This document shows, piece after piece, positions 17,598-28,480 of a DNA stretch of 64,000 bases. A program made the position numbers and the translations under genes. Positions within the stretch are counted from its first letter, which is position 1, and each line of letters starts with the position of its first letter. The notes under the pieces were generated by a model. It was not told the origin of the DNA. It made no database searches and saw only the letters and a program-made list of their open reading frames with translations. The DNA is from Ardenticatenales bacterium (GTDB lineage: Bacteria; Chloroflexota; Anaerolineae; Epilineales; Epilineaceae): positions 57,725-121,724 of the forward strand of contig JADYYS010000032.1 of NCBI GenBank assembly GCA_020853525.1, in the 5' to 3' direction.

Positions 17598-20153
17598 TCA
17601 GGCGGGCGGCGCCTCGAGCGCGTTCGCCCAGACCTCGTCGATCGTGTCCGCATAGACAAACGTCAGCTCGGCCGCCGCGTCCGCCGGCACGTCGTCGACG
17701 TCCGTGCGGTTGCGCTGCGGGAGGATGACGGTCTTGATCCCGGCGCGGTGGGCGGCCAGGACCTTCTCCTTGATCCCGCCGACGGGCAGGACCTTGCCGC
17801 GTAGCGTGATCTCGCCGGTCATCGCGACGTCGCTGCGGACGGCACGGCCCGTGAGGAGGGACGCCAGTGCGGTCGCCATCGCCACGCCGGCGCTCGGGCC
17901 GTCCTTGGGCGTCGCGCCGGCCGGTACGTGGACGTGGATGTCGTGGCTGGCGAAGAAGTCATCCGAGAGGCCAAGCGATGTGCCGTGCGCGCGAACGTAG
18001 CTGAGCGCGGCCAGCGCGCTCTCCTTCATCACGTCGCCCAGCTGCCCGGTGAGCGTGAAGCCCTTGGCTCCGGGCGCGGCACTGGCCTCGATGAACAGGA
18101 CGTCGCCGCCGAACGGGGTGTAGGCCAATCCCGTCGCCACCCCCGCGACGCTCGTCCGCTCGGCCACCTCGTTGAAGTACCGCGGCGGCCGCAGATAGCC
18201 GACGATGTCCCCCTCGTCGACGACCGTCGACATCGCCGCCACCCCGATCACCGCTCCGTCGCCGCCTGCCCCACTCGTCCCTGCGGGTCGCGTCCCATCG
18301 ACCCCACTCGGCCCCGCCGCCACACGCACCGCCACCTTGCGTGCCACCTTGCCGATCTCCCGCTCGAGGTTGCGCACGCCGGCCTCGCGCGTGTAATGGC
18401 GGATCAGCCGGCGCAGCGCGGCGTCCGTGAACGCCAGCTCGTCCGGCCGGAGGCCCGCCTCCGTCAGCTGGCGCGGCACGAGGTAGTCGCGGGCGATGTG
18501 AAGCTTGTCCGTCTCCGTGTAGCCCGCGAGGTCGATGATCTCGAGCCGGTCACGCAGCGGGCCGGAGATCTGCGAGAGCTCGTTGGCCGTGGCGATGAAC
18601 AGGACGTCGGAGAGGTCGAACGGGACGTCGAGATAGAGGTCGCGGAACTCACCGTTCTGGGCCGGGTCGAGGACCTCCAGCAGCGCGCTCTCCGGATCGC
18701 CGCGGAAGCTCGCCCCGACCTTGTCGATCTCGTCCAGGATGAAGACCGGATTCCGCGATCCGGCGCGCTTGATCCCTTGTACGATTCGACCCGGCATCGC
18801 GCCGACGTACGTCCGCCGGTGGCCGCGGATCTCGGCCTCGTCCCGCATGCCGCCGAGGCTCATCCGCACGAACTGGCGACCGAGCGCGCGCGCGATCGAG
18901 CGCCCGAGGCTCGTCTTGCCGACGCCGGGCGGACCGACGAGGCACAGGATCGCTCCGGCGACGTCCTCCGCCGCGATCGGCGCCACCGCCTCGCCGATCG
19001 GCGCCTCGGCGCCGTCGCCGGCCGCGTCGCGTGCGGTCTGGGCCGAGCGCTCCGTGCGCAGCTTCTGAACCGCAAGGACCTCGAGGATCCGCTGCTTCAC
19101 GTCCTCGAGGTCGTAATGGTCCTCGTCCAGCACGGTTCGGGCATGGGTGATGTCGAGGTTGTCCGGCGTTGTGGCCTGCCACGGCAGGCTGACCATCCAG
19201 TCGAGGTACGTCCGGATGACGCCGTACTCGGCCGCAGCCTCGGGCAGGCTCTCGAGGCGCTGCAACTCGCGCAGCGCCTCTTTCTCGGCCTCCGGCGGCA
19301 TGCCGCTCTCGACGATGCGCGCCTTCAGCCCCTCGAGCTCCGCCTCGCCCTCTTCCTCGCCGAGCTCCTTCTTGATCGCCCGCAGCTGCTGGCGCAGGAA
19401 GAACTCGCGCTGCATCTTCTCCATCTCGCCGCGCGCCTCGGATTGGATCTTCCGGCCCAGCTCGAGGACCTCGAGCTCCCGGCCGAGGATCGCCATGAGC
19501 GCCCGCAGGCGTTCCTGGACGGTCTCCATCGCCAGGATCTTCTGCGCGTCCGGCGCGTCCATCCGCGTGTTGGAGGCGATGAAGTACGACAGCGCGCGCG
19601 CGTCGTCGATCCGCTCCAGCGCCTCGCCCAGCTCCTCGGGCAGCTGCGGCACGAGCTCGATCAGACGCTGGAACATCTCGACCGCGCTGCGGCGCAACGC
19701 CTCGGCGGCCACGCTCTCGTCCGGGGGGTCCGGGATCAGCGTGACCCTTGCCTTCAGGTACGGCTCGGTGGCCACCCACTCGTCGATCCGGAAGCGCTCG
19801 AGGCCCTGCACGAACAGGCCGACGTTCCCCTCCGACCCCTTGACCATGCGATGCACGTGCGCCGCCGTGCCGACGACGTGCAGCCCTTCCGGCCCCGGCT
19901 CGGGCACGTCGGGATCCGTCATGAGCACGAGACCGACGATCCGCTCGCCTACCGAAACGTCCTCGGCCAGGCGGACGGACCGCGCCTGACCGACGGCGAC
20001 CGGTTGAAAGGCCATCGGAAACACGACAACGTTGCGCAACGGCAGGATCGGCAGAACGTCCGGCACCTTCGGCGCGGCATCGTCCTCGTCGTCCCCCGAA
20101 TCGCGGGGGGCCACCTTGACGGGCTTCGTGGGCACGAGTGACGCCACGCGCAC
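17598..20153 (-). CDS. lon: ATP-dependent protease Lon
   Basis: LPILPLRNVVVFPM...LVGPPGVGKTSLGRSIARALGRQFVRMSLGGMRDEAEIRGHRRTYVGAMPGRIVQ...GATPKDGPSAGVAMATALASLLTG (catalytic Ser/Lys). Confidence 0.98.
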   Translation of the reverse strand: MRVASLVPTKPVKVAPRDSGDDEDDAAPKVPDVLPILPLRNVVVFPMAFQPVAVGQARSVRLAEDVSVGERIVGLVLMTDPDVPEPGPEGLHVVGTAAHVHRMVKGSEGNVGLFVQGLERFRIDEWVATEPYLKARVTLIPDPPDESVAAEALRRSAVEMFQRLIELVPQLPEELGEALERIDDARALSYFIASNTRMDAPDAQKILAMETVQERLRALMAILGRELEVLELGRKIQSEARGEMEKMQREFFLRQQLRAIKKELGEEEGEAELEGLKARIVESGMPPEAEKEALRELQRLESLPEAAAEYGVIRTYLDWMVSLPWQATTPDNLDITHARTVLDEDHYDLEDVKQRILEVLAVQKLRTERSAQTARDAAGDGAEAPIGEAVAPIAAEDVAGAILCLVGPPGVGKTSLGRSIARALGRQFVRMSLGGMRDEAEIRGHRRTYVGAMPGRIVQGIKRAGSRNPVFILDEIDKVGASFRGDPESALLEVLDPAQNGEFRDLYLDVPFDLSDVLFIATANELSQISGPLRDRLEIIDLAGYTETDKLHIARDYLVPRQLTEAGLRPDELAFTDAALRRLIRHYTREAGVRNLEREIGKVARKVAVRVAAGPSGVDGTRPAGTSGAGGDGAVIGVAAMSTVVDEGDIVGYLRPPRYFNEVAERTSVAGVATGLAYTPFGGDVLFIEASAAPGAKGFTLTGQLGDVMKESALAALSYVRAHGTSLGLSDDFFASHDIHVHVPAGATPKDGPSAGVAMATALASLLTGRAVRSDVAMTGEITLRGKVLPVGGIKEKVLAAHRAGIKTVILPQRNRTDVDDVPADAAAELTFVYADTIDEVWANALEAPPA

Positions 20154-20161
20154 CCCGTCCT

Positions 20162-20566
20162 TCAGCGCGTGCCGTCGCGCCGGCGCGGCACGAAGATCTC
20201 GATCATCCCATCGGAGTAGTCAATCTCGAGCTCGTCGGCCTCGACCTCCCACGGCAGCGTGATCTCGCTGCGGAAGTGGCCTGAAGCGATCTCGACCTGG
20301 TGACACGCCAGGATGCTGCGCGGCGGCCGCTCCCGCCGCTGGCCGTCGACGACGATCCGCCCCTCGGCCAGCCGGACGCGGTAGTCGCCCTCCCGCAGGC
20401 CGGCCACGTCCATCCGCACCACGACGCCGTTCTCGACCTCGTATAGGTTGGCCGACGGCTGCCACCGATAAGGCACGCTCGCCCGGCCCTCGCCGGGGCC
20501 GAAGCTGCGCCACAAGCGCTGGCTCGGCGCATGGGCCAAGAAGAAGTCGGCGAGCGGCTTGGTCAT
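20162..20566 (-). CDS. Small heat shock protein Hsp20/alpha-crystallin family
   Basis: WQPSANLYEVENGVVVRMDVAGLREGDYRVRLAEGRIVVDGQRRERP...EIASGHFRSEITLPWEVEADELEIDYSDGMIEIFVPR. Confidence 0.9.
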   Translation of the reverse strand: MTKPLADFFLAHAPSQRLWRSFGPGEGRASVPYRWQPSANLYEVENGVVVRMDVAGLREGDYRVRLAEGRIVVDGQRRERPPRSILACHQVEIASGHFRSEITLPWEVEADELEIDYSDGMIEIFVPRRRDGTR

Positions 20567-20752
20567 CCGGATCCTCCAGCGGCGATGACGCCGCGCGGCG
20601 CTACGCGCCATGGCGACGCCGATGGGACACGGCGTCGCATGTCGCCGGCATGGCACGCCGGCACTGTTAACATCGTGTCAGAGTCTACCAGCAATCGGTG
20701 ACCGGTGCCACCGCCCGCTACGCCCGCGGCCCTCACCGAACCGCCCACCGGA

Positions 20753-20781
20753 TTGACGACTATCTCCCCGCGCCCTAGACT
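20753..20781 (+). promoter_or_regulatory. Promoter TTGACG-17-TAGACT, 8 nt from the GTG of the ECF sigma gene
   Basis: TTGACG 20753-20758, TAGACT 20776-20781; GTG at 20790. Confidence 0.6.
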
Positions 20782-20789
20782 GACCTGCT

Positions 20790-21377
20790 GTGACGGGTGA
20801 ACATCAGGACCGCGCGTACGGCAACCGGAGCGAGACGGACCTCGTCGCGGCGGCGCGGCTCGACGCGTCTGCGTTCTCCGAGGTTTACCACCGCAACGTC
20901 CAGCGCATCTACGCCTACGTATACCGCCGTGTCGGCAGCCCGACGGCGGCCGAGGATCTGACGTCGCGTACGTTCTTGCAGGCGTTCGCCGGCTTTGGCG
21001 CGTACGTCGACCGCGGCGTGCCCTTGACGGCGTGGCTCTATCGCATCGCCCACAACGTTTGCGCGAACTGGCTCCGGGACGAGCCGGACGAACCGGTCAG
21101 TCTGACGACGGTCGACCTCCCGGATCCCGTCGCCTGGGAGGAGGACGCGTTTGCCGCGCAGGTCGTCGCCGTTCAGCGCGTCCGTGACGCGATTCGCCGC
21201 CTGTCCGACGAACGGCGAAGCCTGGTCCAGTTGAAGTTCTACGACGGGCTGACGAATGCCGAGATCGCCGCCCGACTGAACCGGACGGAAAGCGCGATCA
21301 AGAGTCTGATGCACCGGACGATGGTGGAGCTTCGGCGGTTGCTGGATGTGGGGATGCAGGTCGGCGAAGGGGCGTAG
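20790..21377 (+). CDS. RNA polymerase sigma factor, ECF subfamily
   Basis: FSEVYHRNVQRIYAYVYRRVGSPTAAEDLTSRTFLQAFAGF...LYRIAHNVCANWLRD...LVQLKFYDGLTNAEIAARLNRTESAIKSLMHRTMVELRRLL. Confidence 0.93.
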   Translation: MTGEHQDRAYGNRSETDLVAAARLDASAFSEVYHRNVQRIYAYVYRRVGSPTAAEDLTSRTFLQAFAGFGAYVDRGVPLTAWLYRIAHNVCANWLRDEPDEPVSLTTVDLPDPVAWEEDAFAAQVVAVQRVRDAIRRLSDERRSLVQLKFYDGLTNAEIAARLNRTESAIKSLMHRTMVELRRLLDVGMQVGEGA

Positions 21378-21399
21378 CCGGACAGTGACCGGCAGCGTC

Positions 21400-23328
<1,929 letters not shown>

Positions 23329-23452
23329 GCGTTCCTCATCCCGGGGGAGCGCCGGCGCGCGGCCGAAGCATGAATCGACGGTGTCGACGACAGATCGACA
23401 ACGCCATGAGTTTACCATAACCAAGCATGCCGGGCAAGCCGCGAGGGGTCGT

Positions 23453-24529
23453 TCAACGACGTCGCAGCCACCTCCGCCGCACCAGACCCGCCGTCCGCAG
23501 CGCCCGCGCGATCATCGGCCTCGCGCTGTAGTCCCACGCACCGAGCTGTGGTGCGAACACCGCGCCGAAGCCCTCCTTGAAACGCGCCACGCCTGCCAGC
23601 GGATCGCTCTCGTCCGCCGGATCCGTCGGGCCGCCCCACCAATCGAACACCCGGCAGCCCTGCTCGGCGGCCCACAGCTGACAGACGTGCATCACCGCGT
23701 GCGGCGCCATGTGGGCGCGCCCGTCGTCGGCCGAGGCACCGTACAGGTACCAGGCCGTTTCGCCGAAGCGGACCGGGACTGCGCCAGCGAGCGCCCGTCC
23801 GTCCCGCTCGGCGAGGATCACGACGGCACGGCCGGAACGAAGAAACGCACGCCACACGTCGCGATAGTAGTCGGCCGAGCGGATCGCAAATCCCTGCCTC
23901 CCGGCCGTGGCTTCATACAACGCCAGGAACGGCTCGATGTCCGCCTCGCCGCCGATCCGCACCCGAACGCCGCGTCGCTCGGCCAGACGAACGTTGTAGC
24001 GCGTCTTCGGCCGATACGCCGCCGCCAGCGCCGCGTCGATCGCCTCGCGCGTCGCGCCTTCCGCCGCCGGCAGCGGCGAGCGCATCGTGTTCGGAAACTG
24101 GATCTGATCGTCCGACCGCCGCCAGCCGCGGCTGCGCCAGAGGTCGGCGATGTCCGATCGATCGAGTCCGACGTCCGGATCGATTTTGAGCACCGCCAGC
24201 CCGCGGCGGCGCGCCAACGCTTCGAGGTCGCCGAGGACGATCGACCACCTCTCGCCTTCGGCTCCGCCCGCGCCCAGGACGAACGGACCCTTGGCGACGT
24301 ACCCGACGCGCAGCGGCGACCCCCCGACCCGACGTGCGAGCACCTGGGCGGCCGCCCACTCGGCACCGGGTTCGCCCCACGCGAACCGAGACGCCGTCCA
24401 TCCCCACCGCGCCTTCAGATCCCCCCAGACCCAACTCTGCAGCACGTGCGGCGACGGCAGACCTGCGGCGCCCGCGCCGAGGCGCGCGAGCAGCGCGTCC
24501 CACGCGATCTCGTCCTCGATCGTCCTCAC
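23453..24529 (-). CDS. FemAB/FemX-type lipid II aminoacyltransferase-like GNAT protein (copy 2)
   Basis: [18 protein letters not shown]...[60 protein letters not shown]...[41 protein letters not shown]. Confidence 0.88.
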   Translation of the reverse strand: MRTIEDEIAWDALLARLGAGAAGLPSPHVLQSWVWGDLKARWGWTASRFAWGEPGAEWAAAQVLARRVGGSPLRVGYVAKGPFVLGAGGAEGERWSIVLGDLEALARRRGLAVLKIDPDVGLDRSDIADLWRSRGWRRSDDQIQFPNTMRSPLPAAEGATREAIDAALAAAYRPKTRYNVRLAERRGVRVRIGGEADIEPFLALYEATAGRQGFAIRSADYYRDVWRAFLRSGRAVVILAERDGRALAGAVPVRFGETAWYLYGASADDGRAHMAPHAVMHVCQLWAAEQGCRVFDWWGGPTDPADESDPLAGVARFKEGFGAVFAPQLGAWDYSARPMIARALRTAGLVRRRWLRRR

Positions 24530-25578
24530 GCGCCGCCCCGCGCCATGGCCGCGGCGATCCGGCCTGCCGCGCGATAGCGAAGCGGCGCGTACACGTCGTC
24601 CCATGTGCCGACGGCACGCCAGACCATGCCGCCGAAGCCGCGCTTGAAGCGCCAGACCCCCCAGAGCCCCCCCGTCTCCGGCGGCACCACATCGGGATCG
24701 CCGCCCGCGGCCCATGACCGCCCGATCCCGTCCGGCACGCCCCAGAAGTCGTAGCGGGCCATACCGGCGGCGCAAGCATCCGTGATCGCCGCCCACTGCA
24801 CGGCATGGCCGGGCATCCGCTGTCGGTCGTCGTCGCCCGAGGCGCCGTACAGATAGGTCGCGGTCGTACCGTGGTGGACGATGAGTGCCGCCGCCAGCGT
24901 ACGGCCCGACGCACGGGCCACCCACAACCGGGCGGCGGGACCGAACGCCGCAGCCACTTCGGCATGGTAGCCGCGCGCCCGCTCGCCGATGCCGTGGCGC
25001 CGTGCGGTGGCATGGAGCAGGTCCTCGAACGTATCGAAGTCGTCGGCCGAGCCCGCCTCGACCACGACGCCCTGGCGCTCGGCGAGACCGATGTTGTAGC
25101 GCCACTTCGGCTTCATCGCCGCGAGCAGCGCGGTGGGGCCGAGGGTCAGATCGAGCAAGAGCGTGCTCGGCGGCTGGATCGGCGCGGCCTCGACGAGTCC
25201 GCTCTCCCCGAGGACACTGCGAGCGCCCGGCGCGTCCGTCCAATGCGGTTCGAGCCGCAGCACCACGACGCGGCGGCGATAGCGATCACGGAGCGCAGCC
25301 AACAGCACCGGCCACACCGGGTCGGCGGCGGAGGCGACGGGCCCCCGCGGGGCATAGGCGATCCATCCGCCGAGGCGTCGCCGCAGGAGAACCTGTGCGC
25401 CGGCGACGAGCGCCCCGTCGCGGCCGACGACGACGGTACGCTCGACCGTCCACCCATGGGCGGAGCGGACGCGCGCCCAGGCGCTTCCCTGCAGGAAGTG
25501 GCCGGACGGATGCGATGCGACGAACGCATCCCACGGCCCGTCGTCGATTTCGAGGCGCGTCTCCGGGAGGCCGATCAT
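24526..25578 (-). CDS. FemAB/FemX-type lipid II aminoacyltransferase-like GNAT protein (copy 1)
   Basis: [23 protein letters not shown]...[44 protein letters not shown]...[43 protein letters not shown]. Confidence 0.88.
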   Translation of the reverse strand: MIGLPETRLEIDDGPWDAFVASHPSGHFLQGSAWARVRSAHGWTVERTVVVGRDGALVAGAQVLLRRRLGGWIAYAPRGPVASAADPVWPVLLAALRDRYRRRVVVLRLEPHWTDAPGARSVLGESGLVEAAPIQPPSTLLLDLTLGPTALLAAMKPKWRYNIGLAERQGVVVEAGSADDFDTFEDLLHATARRHGIGERARGYHAEVAAAFGPAARLWVARASGRTLAAALIVHHGTTATYLYGASGDDDRQRMPGHAVQWAAITDACAAGMARYDFWGVPDGIGRSWAAGGDPDVVPPETGGLWGVWRFKRGFGGMVWRAVGTWDDVYAPLRYRAAGRIAAAMARGGA

Positions 25579-25649
25579 GCCTGCCAGGGTATCACAGGCG
25601 CCCACGTCCGGGGCCGGAACGGGCCTGCGCCGGGGGTCGGCGAGAATCG

Positions 25650-25678
25650 TTGCATCACCTCCGCATGTGGTTTATGAT
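25650..25678 (+). promoter_or_regulatory. Promoter for nuo operon (TTGCAT-17-TATGAT)
   Basis: TTGCAT 25650-25655, TATGAT 25673-25678, upstream of nuoA and divergent from the FemAB pair. Confidence 0.6.
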
Positions 25679-25730
25679 CCCGCGCTGCCGGCCCGGAGAC
25701 CGGTCGGCGCTGCACGAGGAGGAGGGGGCT

Positions 25731-26087
25731 GTGGGGGAAAATTGGGCCTTCGTGGCCATCCTGACCGTCATCGCCCTGACGATCCCGATCCTGGGCATCC
25801 TCGCCGCAATGGTGTTGGCCCCGAAGCGTCCGGGTACCATCAAGAACTCCACGTACGAGTGCGGCCTCGAAACCGTCGGCGACGCATGGGTGCAGTTCAA
25901 GGTCCAGTACTACCTGTATGCGCTGATCTTCGTGCTCTTCGACGTCGAGACCGTCTTCTTGTACCCGTGGGCGGTCGCGTATCAGTCGCTGCCCCTGTTG
26001 GCACTCTTCGAGATGATCATCTTCCTCCTCATCCTCGGCATCGGCCTCGTGTACGCCTGGCGCAAGGGTGCGCTGGAGTGGATCTAG
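25731..26087 (+). CDS. nuoA: NADH-quinone oxidoreductase subunit A
   Basis: [47 protein letters not shown]. Confidence 0.95.
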   Translation: MGENWAFVAILTVIALTIPILGILAAMVLAPKRPGTIKNSTYECGLETVGDAWVQFKVQYYLYALIFVLFDVETVFLYPWAVAYQSLPLLALFEMIIFLLILGIGLVYAWRKGALEWI

Positions 26088-26124
26088 GCCGCGCACCGTT
26101 CTTCCCGCCTCACGGAGCACCGCC

Positions 26125-27402
26125 ATGCTGCATGCGCTGCCCCTAGCCGAATCGCTGGCCGAAACGACGACGTCGCTCAGCGGCTGGCTCACCGGCCTGT
26201 TCTCCGGCACCGCGCCGGAGCCCGGCGCGTCGTCGTCCGCCGCCGGCATCATCGTGGCTTCGGTCCTGAAAGCCACTGTGATCGTGCTGATCGTCCAGAT
26301 CGGCATGCTCTACGCCACGTGGGGCGAGCGCAAGATCATCGGTCGCATGCAGGACCGGCTCGGGCCGAATCGCGTGGGTCTGTTCGGCCTGGCCCAGCCC
26401 TTCGCCGACATGATCAAGATGCTCACGAAGGAAGACATCACGCCGACCGCCGCCCACAAGTGGGTCTACAACCTCGGCGCGATCCTCGTCGTGCCGCCGG
26501 CCATCATCGGGTTCGCCGTCGTCGCGCTCGACCGCAATCTCATCGCGGCCGACCTGTCGATCGGCGCGCTCTTCTTCTTCGCCATCGGGTCGACGGCCGT
26601 CATGCCGATCTTCATGGCCGGCTGGGGCTCGCGCAACAAGTACGCCCTCCTGGGAGCGATGCGCGCCGTGGCGCAGGTCGTCTCTTATGAGATCCCACAG
26701 GTGCTCTCGATCGTCGGCGTGCTGCTTCTGGCGGGCACGCTGTCGATGAACGGACTCATCCACAGTCAGGGGCCGATCGGCGATGCCTTCCCCGGCGTCT
26801 GGTTCATCCTGTTGCAGCCGATCGGCTTCGTCATCTTCCTGCTCGCCACGACCGCCGAGATCGAGCGAACGCCGTTCGACATCCCGGAGGCGGAGAGCGA
26901 GATCATCGCCGGCTATCACACCGAGTACGCAGGCATCAAGTTCGGCCTGTTCTACCTCGCCCTCTATTTCGTCACGATCTCCGCCTCAGCGGTCGGCGCG
27001 ATCCTTTTCCTCGGCGGCTGGCAGCCGCCGTTCGCCTTCCTCGCCGGCATTCCAGGGTGGATCTGGATGACCGCCAAGACGCTGGCTCTCGTCTTCGTCT
27101 TCATGTGGCTGCGCGGCACGCTGCCGCGCCTGCGCGTTGACCAGCTCATGGCGTTCGCGTGGAAGGTGCTCGTTCCGATCAGTCTGGTCAACCTCATGGT
27201 GACCGGACTGCTGGCCAAACTGGTGGCCGGACGGGCGCCGCTGATGGTGTTCGGCGCCTTCACGGTCGCCAACGTCGCCATGGTTGCCTTGCTGATCTGG
27301 CTCGTCGCCGGTTGGCGCCGCTTCAACGCCGCCCGGCAGATCACCTTCGAGCGCCCGGCGGTCCAGGCCGTCGGCGCTGCGCTGCGCAGGGGTGCCGCAT
27401 GA
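26125..27402 (+). CDS. nuoH: NADH-quinone oxidoreductase subunit H
   Basis: TWGERKIIGRMQDRLGPNRVGLFGLAQPFADMIKMLTKEDITPTAAHK...ERTPFDIPEAESEIIAGYHTEYAGIKFGLFYLALY. Confidence 0.97.
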   Translation: MLHALPLAESLAETTTSLSGWLTGLFSGTAPEPGASSSAAGIIVASVLKATVIVLIVQIGMLYATWGERKIIGRMQDRLGPNRVGLFGLAQPFADMIKMLTKEDITPTAAHKWVYNLGAILVVPPAIIGFAVVALDRNLIAADLSIGALFFFAIGSTAVMPIFMAGWGSRNKYALLGAMRAVAQVVSYEIPQVLSIVGVLLLAGTLSMNGLIHSQGPIGDAFPGVWFILLQPIGFVIFLLATTAEIERTPFDIPEAESEIIAGYHTEYAGIKFGLFYLALYFVTISASAVGAILFLGGWQPPFAFLAGIPGWIWMTAKTLALVFVFMWLRGTLPRLRVDQLMAFAWKVLVPISLVNLMVTGLLAKLVAGRAPLMVFGAFTVANVAMVALLIWLVAGWRRFNAARQITFERPAVQAVGAALRRGAA

Positions 27403-27998
27403 TGGAGATGCTCGCCTTCGGCCTCGTGGCCGGCGTGGCGGTCGGCGGCGCGATCGGTGTCGTTGCGGCGCGCAACGTGTTCGTTTCCGCCCTTTGGCTC
27501 GTGCTCTCGTTCATCGGTGTGGCCGGGATCTACGCGATCCTCGGCGCGGACTTCCTGGCCGCGACCCAGGTGCTCATCTACGTCGGCGCGATCAGCGTGC
27601 TGATTCTCTTTGCGGTCATGCTGACGCACCACGTCATGGGCGACGAGCGGTCGAACAACCGACAAGCGTTCCTGGCGTTCATCGTCAGCAGCTCGGTCGT
27701 CGCTGCGCTCGGCGTGCTGGCCTATCGCACGGACTGGCCGATCCGACCGGCCGATGCCGGCGGCTCGGTGGTCACCGCGATGCGTGGCGACCTGGCCGGC
27801 AGTAGCGCAGCATCGACTGCGGCGCAGACCGGGGCGAGCACAGCGCTCACGTCGACGGTCGATCTGGCGTTGAACCAGGACTCGAACGTCGTCCGGCTCG
27901 GGCAGGCTCTGATGACCGAGCACCTGCTGTCCTTCGAGATCATTTCGCTGGTGTTGCTCGTGGCGCTGATCGGCGCCATCGTCATCGCGCGCGATTAG
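27399..27998 (+). CDS. nuoJ: NADH-quinone oxidoreductase subunit J
   Basis: SALWLVLSFIGVAGIYAILGADFLAATQVLIYVGAISVLILFAVMLTH; start overlaps the nuoH stop. Confidence 0.93.
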   Translation: MMEMLAFGLVAGVAVGGAIGVVAARNVFVSALWLVLSFIGVAGIYAILGADFLAATQVLIYVGAISVLILFAVMLTHHVMGDERSNNRQAFLAFIVSSSVVAALGVLAYRTDWPIRPADAGGSVVTAMRGDLAGSSAASTAAQTGASTALTSTVDLALNQDSNVVRLGQALMTEHLLSFEIISLVLLVALIGAIVIARD

Positions 27999-28018
27999 CG
28001 CGGGCGCGAGGAGGGGGC

Positions 28019-28354
28019 ATGGAGGCGTCGATCCCGCTGTGGTGGTACCTGCTGGTGGCCGCTGCGCTGTTCGGCACGGGGCTGTTCGGAGCGCTGTCGC
28101 GGCGGAATGCGGTCGGCGTGCTGATGGGCATCGAGCTCATGTTGAACGGCGCCAACATCAACGCGGTCGCTTTCTGGCGCTACATCGCCGTCCCGTCCGG
28201 CGCCGGATTGAACGGCATGGACGGGCAGGTGTTCGCGATCATGGTCATCGCCTTGGCCGCGGCCGAGGCGGCGGTCGGCCTCGCGCTCATCATCTCGATC
28301 TACCGCAACCGCCAGTCGGTGCTCGTCGAGGACTTCAGCACGATGCGGGGCTGA
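28019..28354 (+). CDS. nuoK: NADH-quinone oxidoreductase subunit K
   Basis: LFGALSRRNAVGVLMGIELMLNGANINAVAFWRY...GQVFAIMVIALAAAEAAVGLALIISIYRNR. Confidence 0.96.
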   Translation: MEASIPLWWYLLVAAALFGTGLFGALSRRNAVGVLMGIELMLNGANINAVAFWRYIAVPSGAGLNGMDGQVFAIMVIALAAAEAAVGLALIISIYRNRQSVLVEDFSTMRG

Positions 28355-28480
28355 CCCTTCCACCCCGCCGGGATCTCGGAGCGCTCGTTGACGGCGCCGA
28401 TCCCGGTTGTGATGACCCAGCCCGGTCGACCGGTTCGATCGTCTCGATGGTTCGTGTGCCCAGACGCGTGAGAGGAACGG

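Noticed and set aside
17928-20141. 737-aa plus-strand ORF over lon
   Set aside because: Mirror frame of Lon; no plausible start context or motifs.
17598-20566. lon-hsp20 adjacency as a novel stress system
   Set aside because: Both are ordinary proteostasis genes; no CIRCE or other special element was identified between them.
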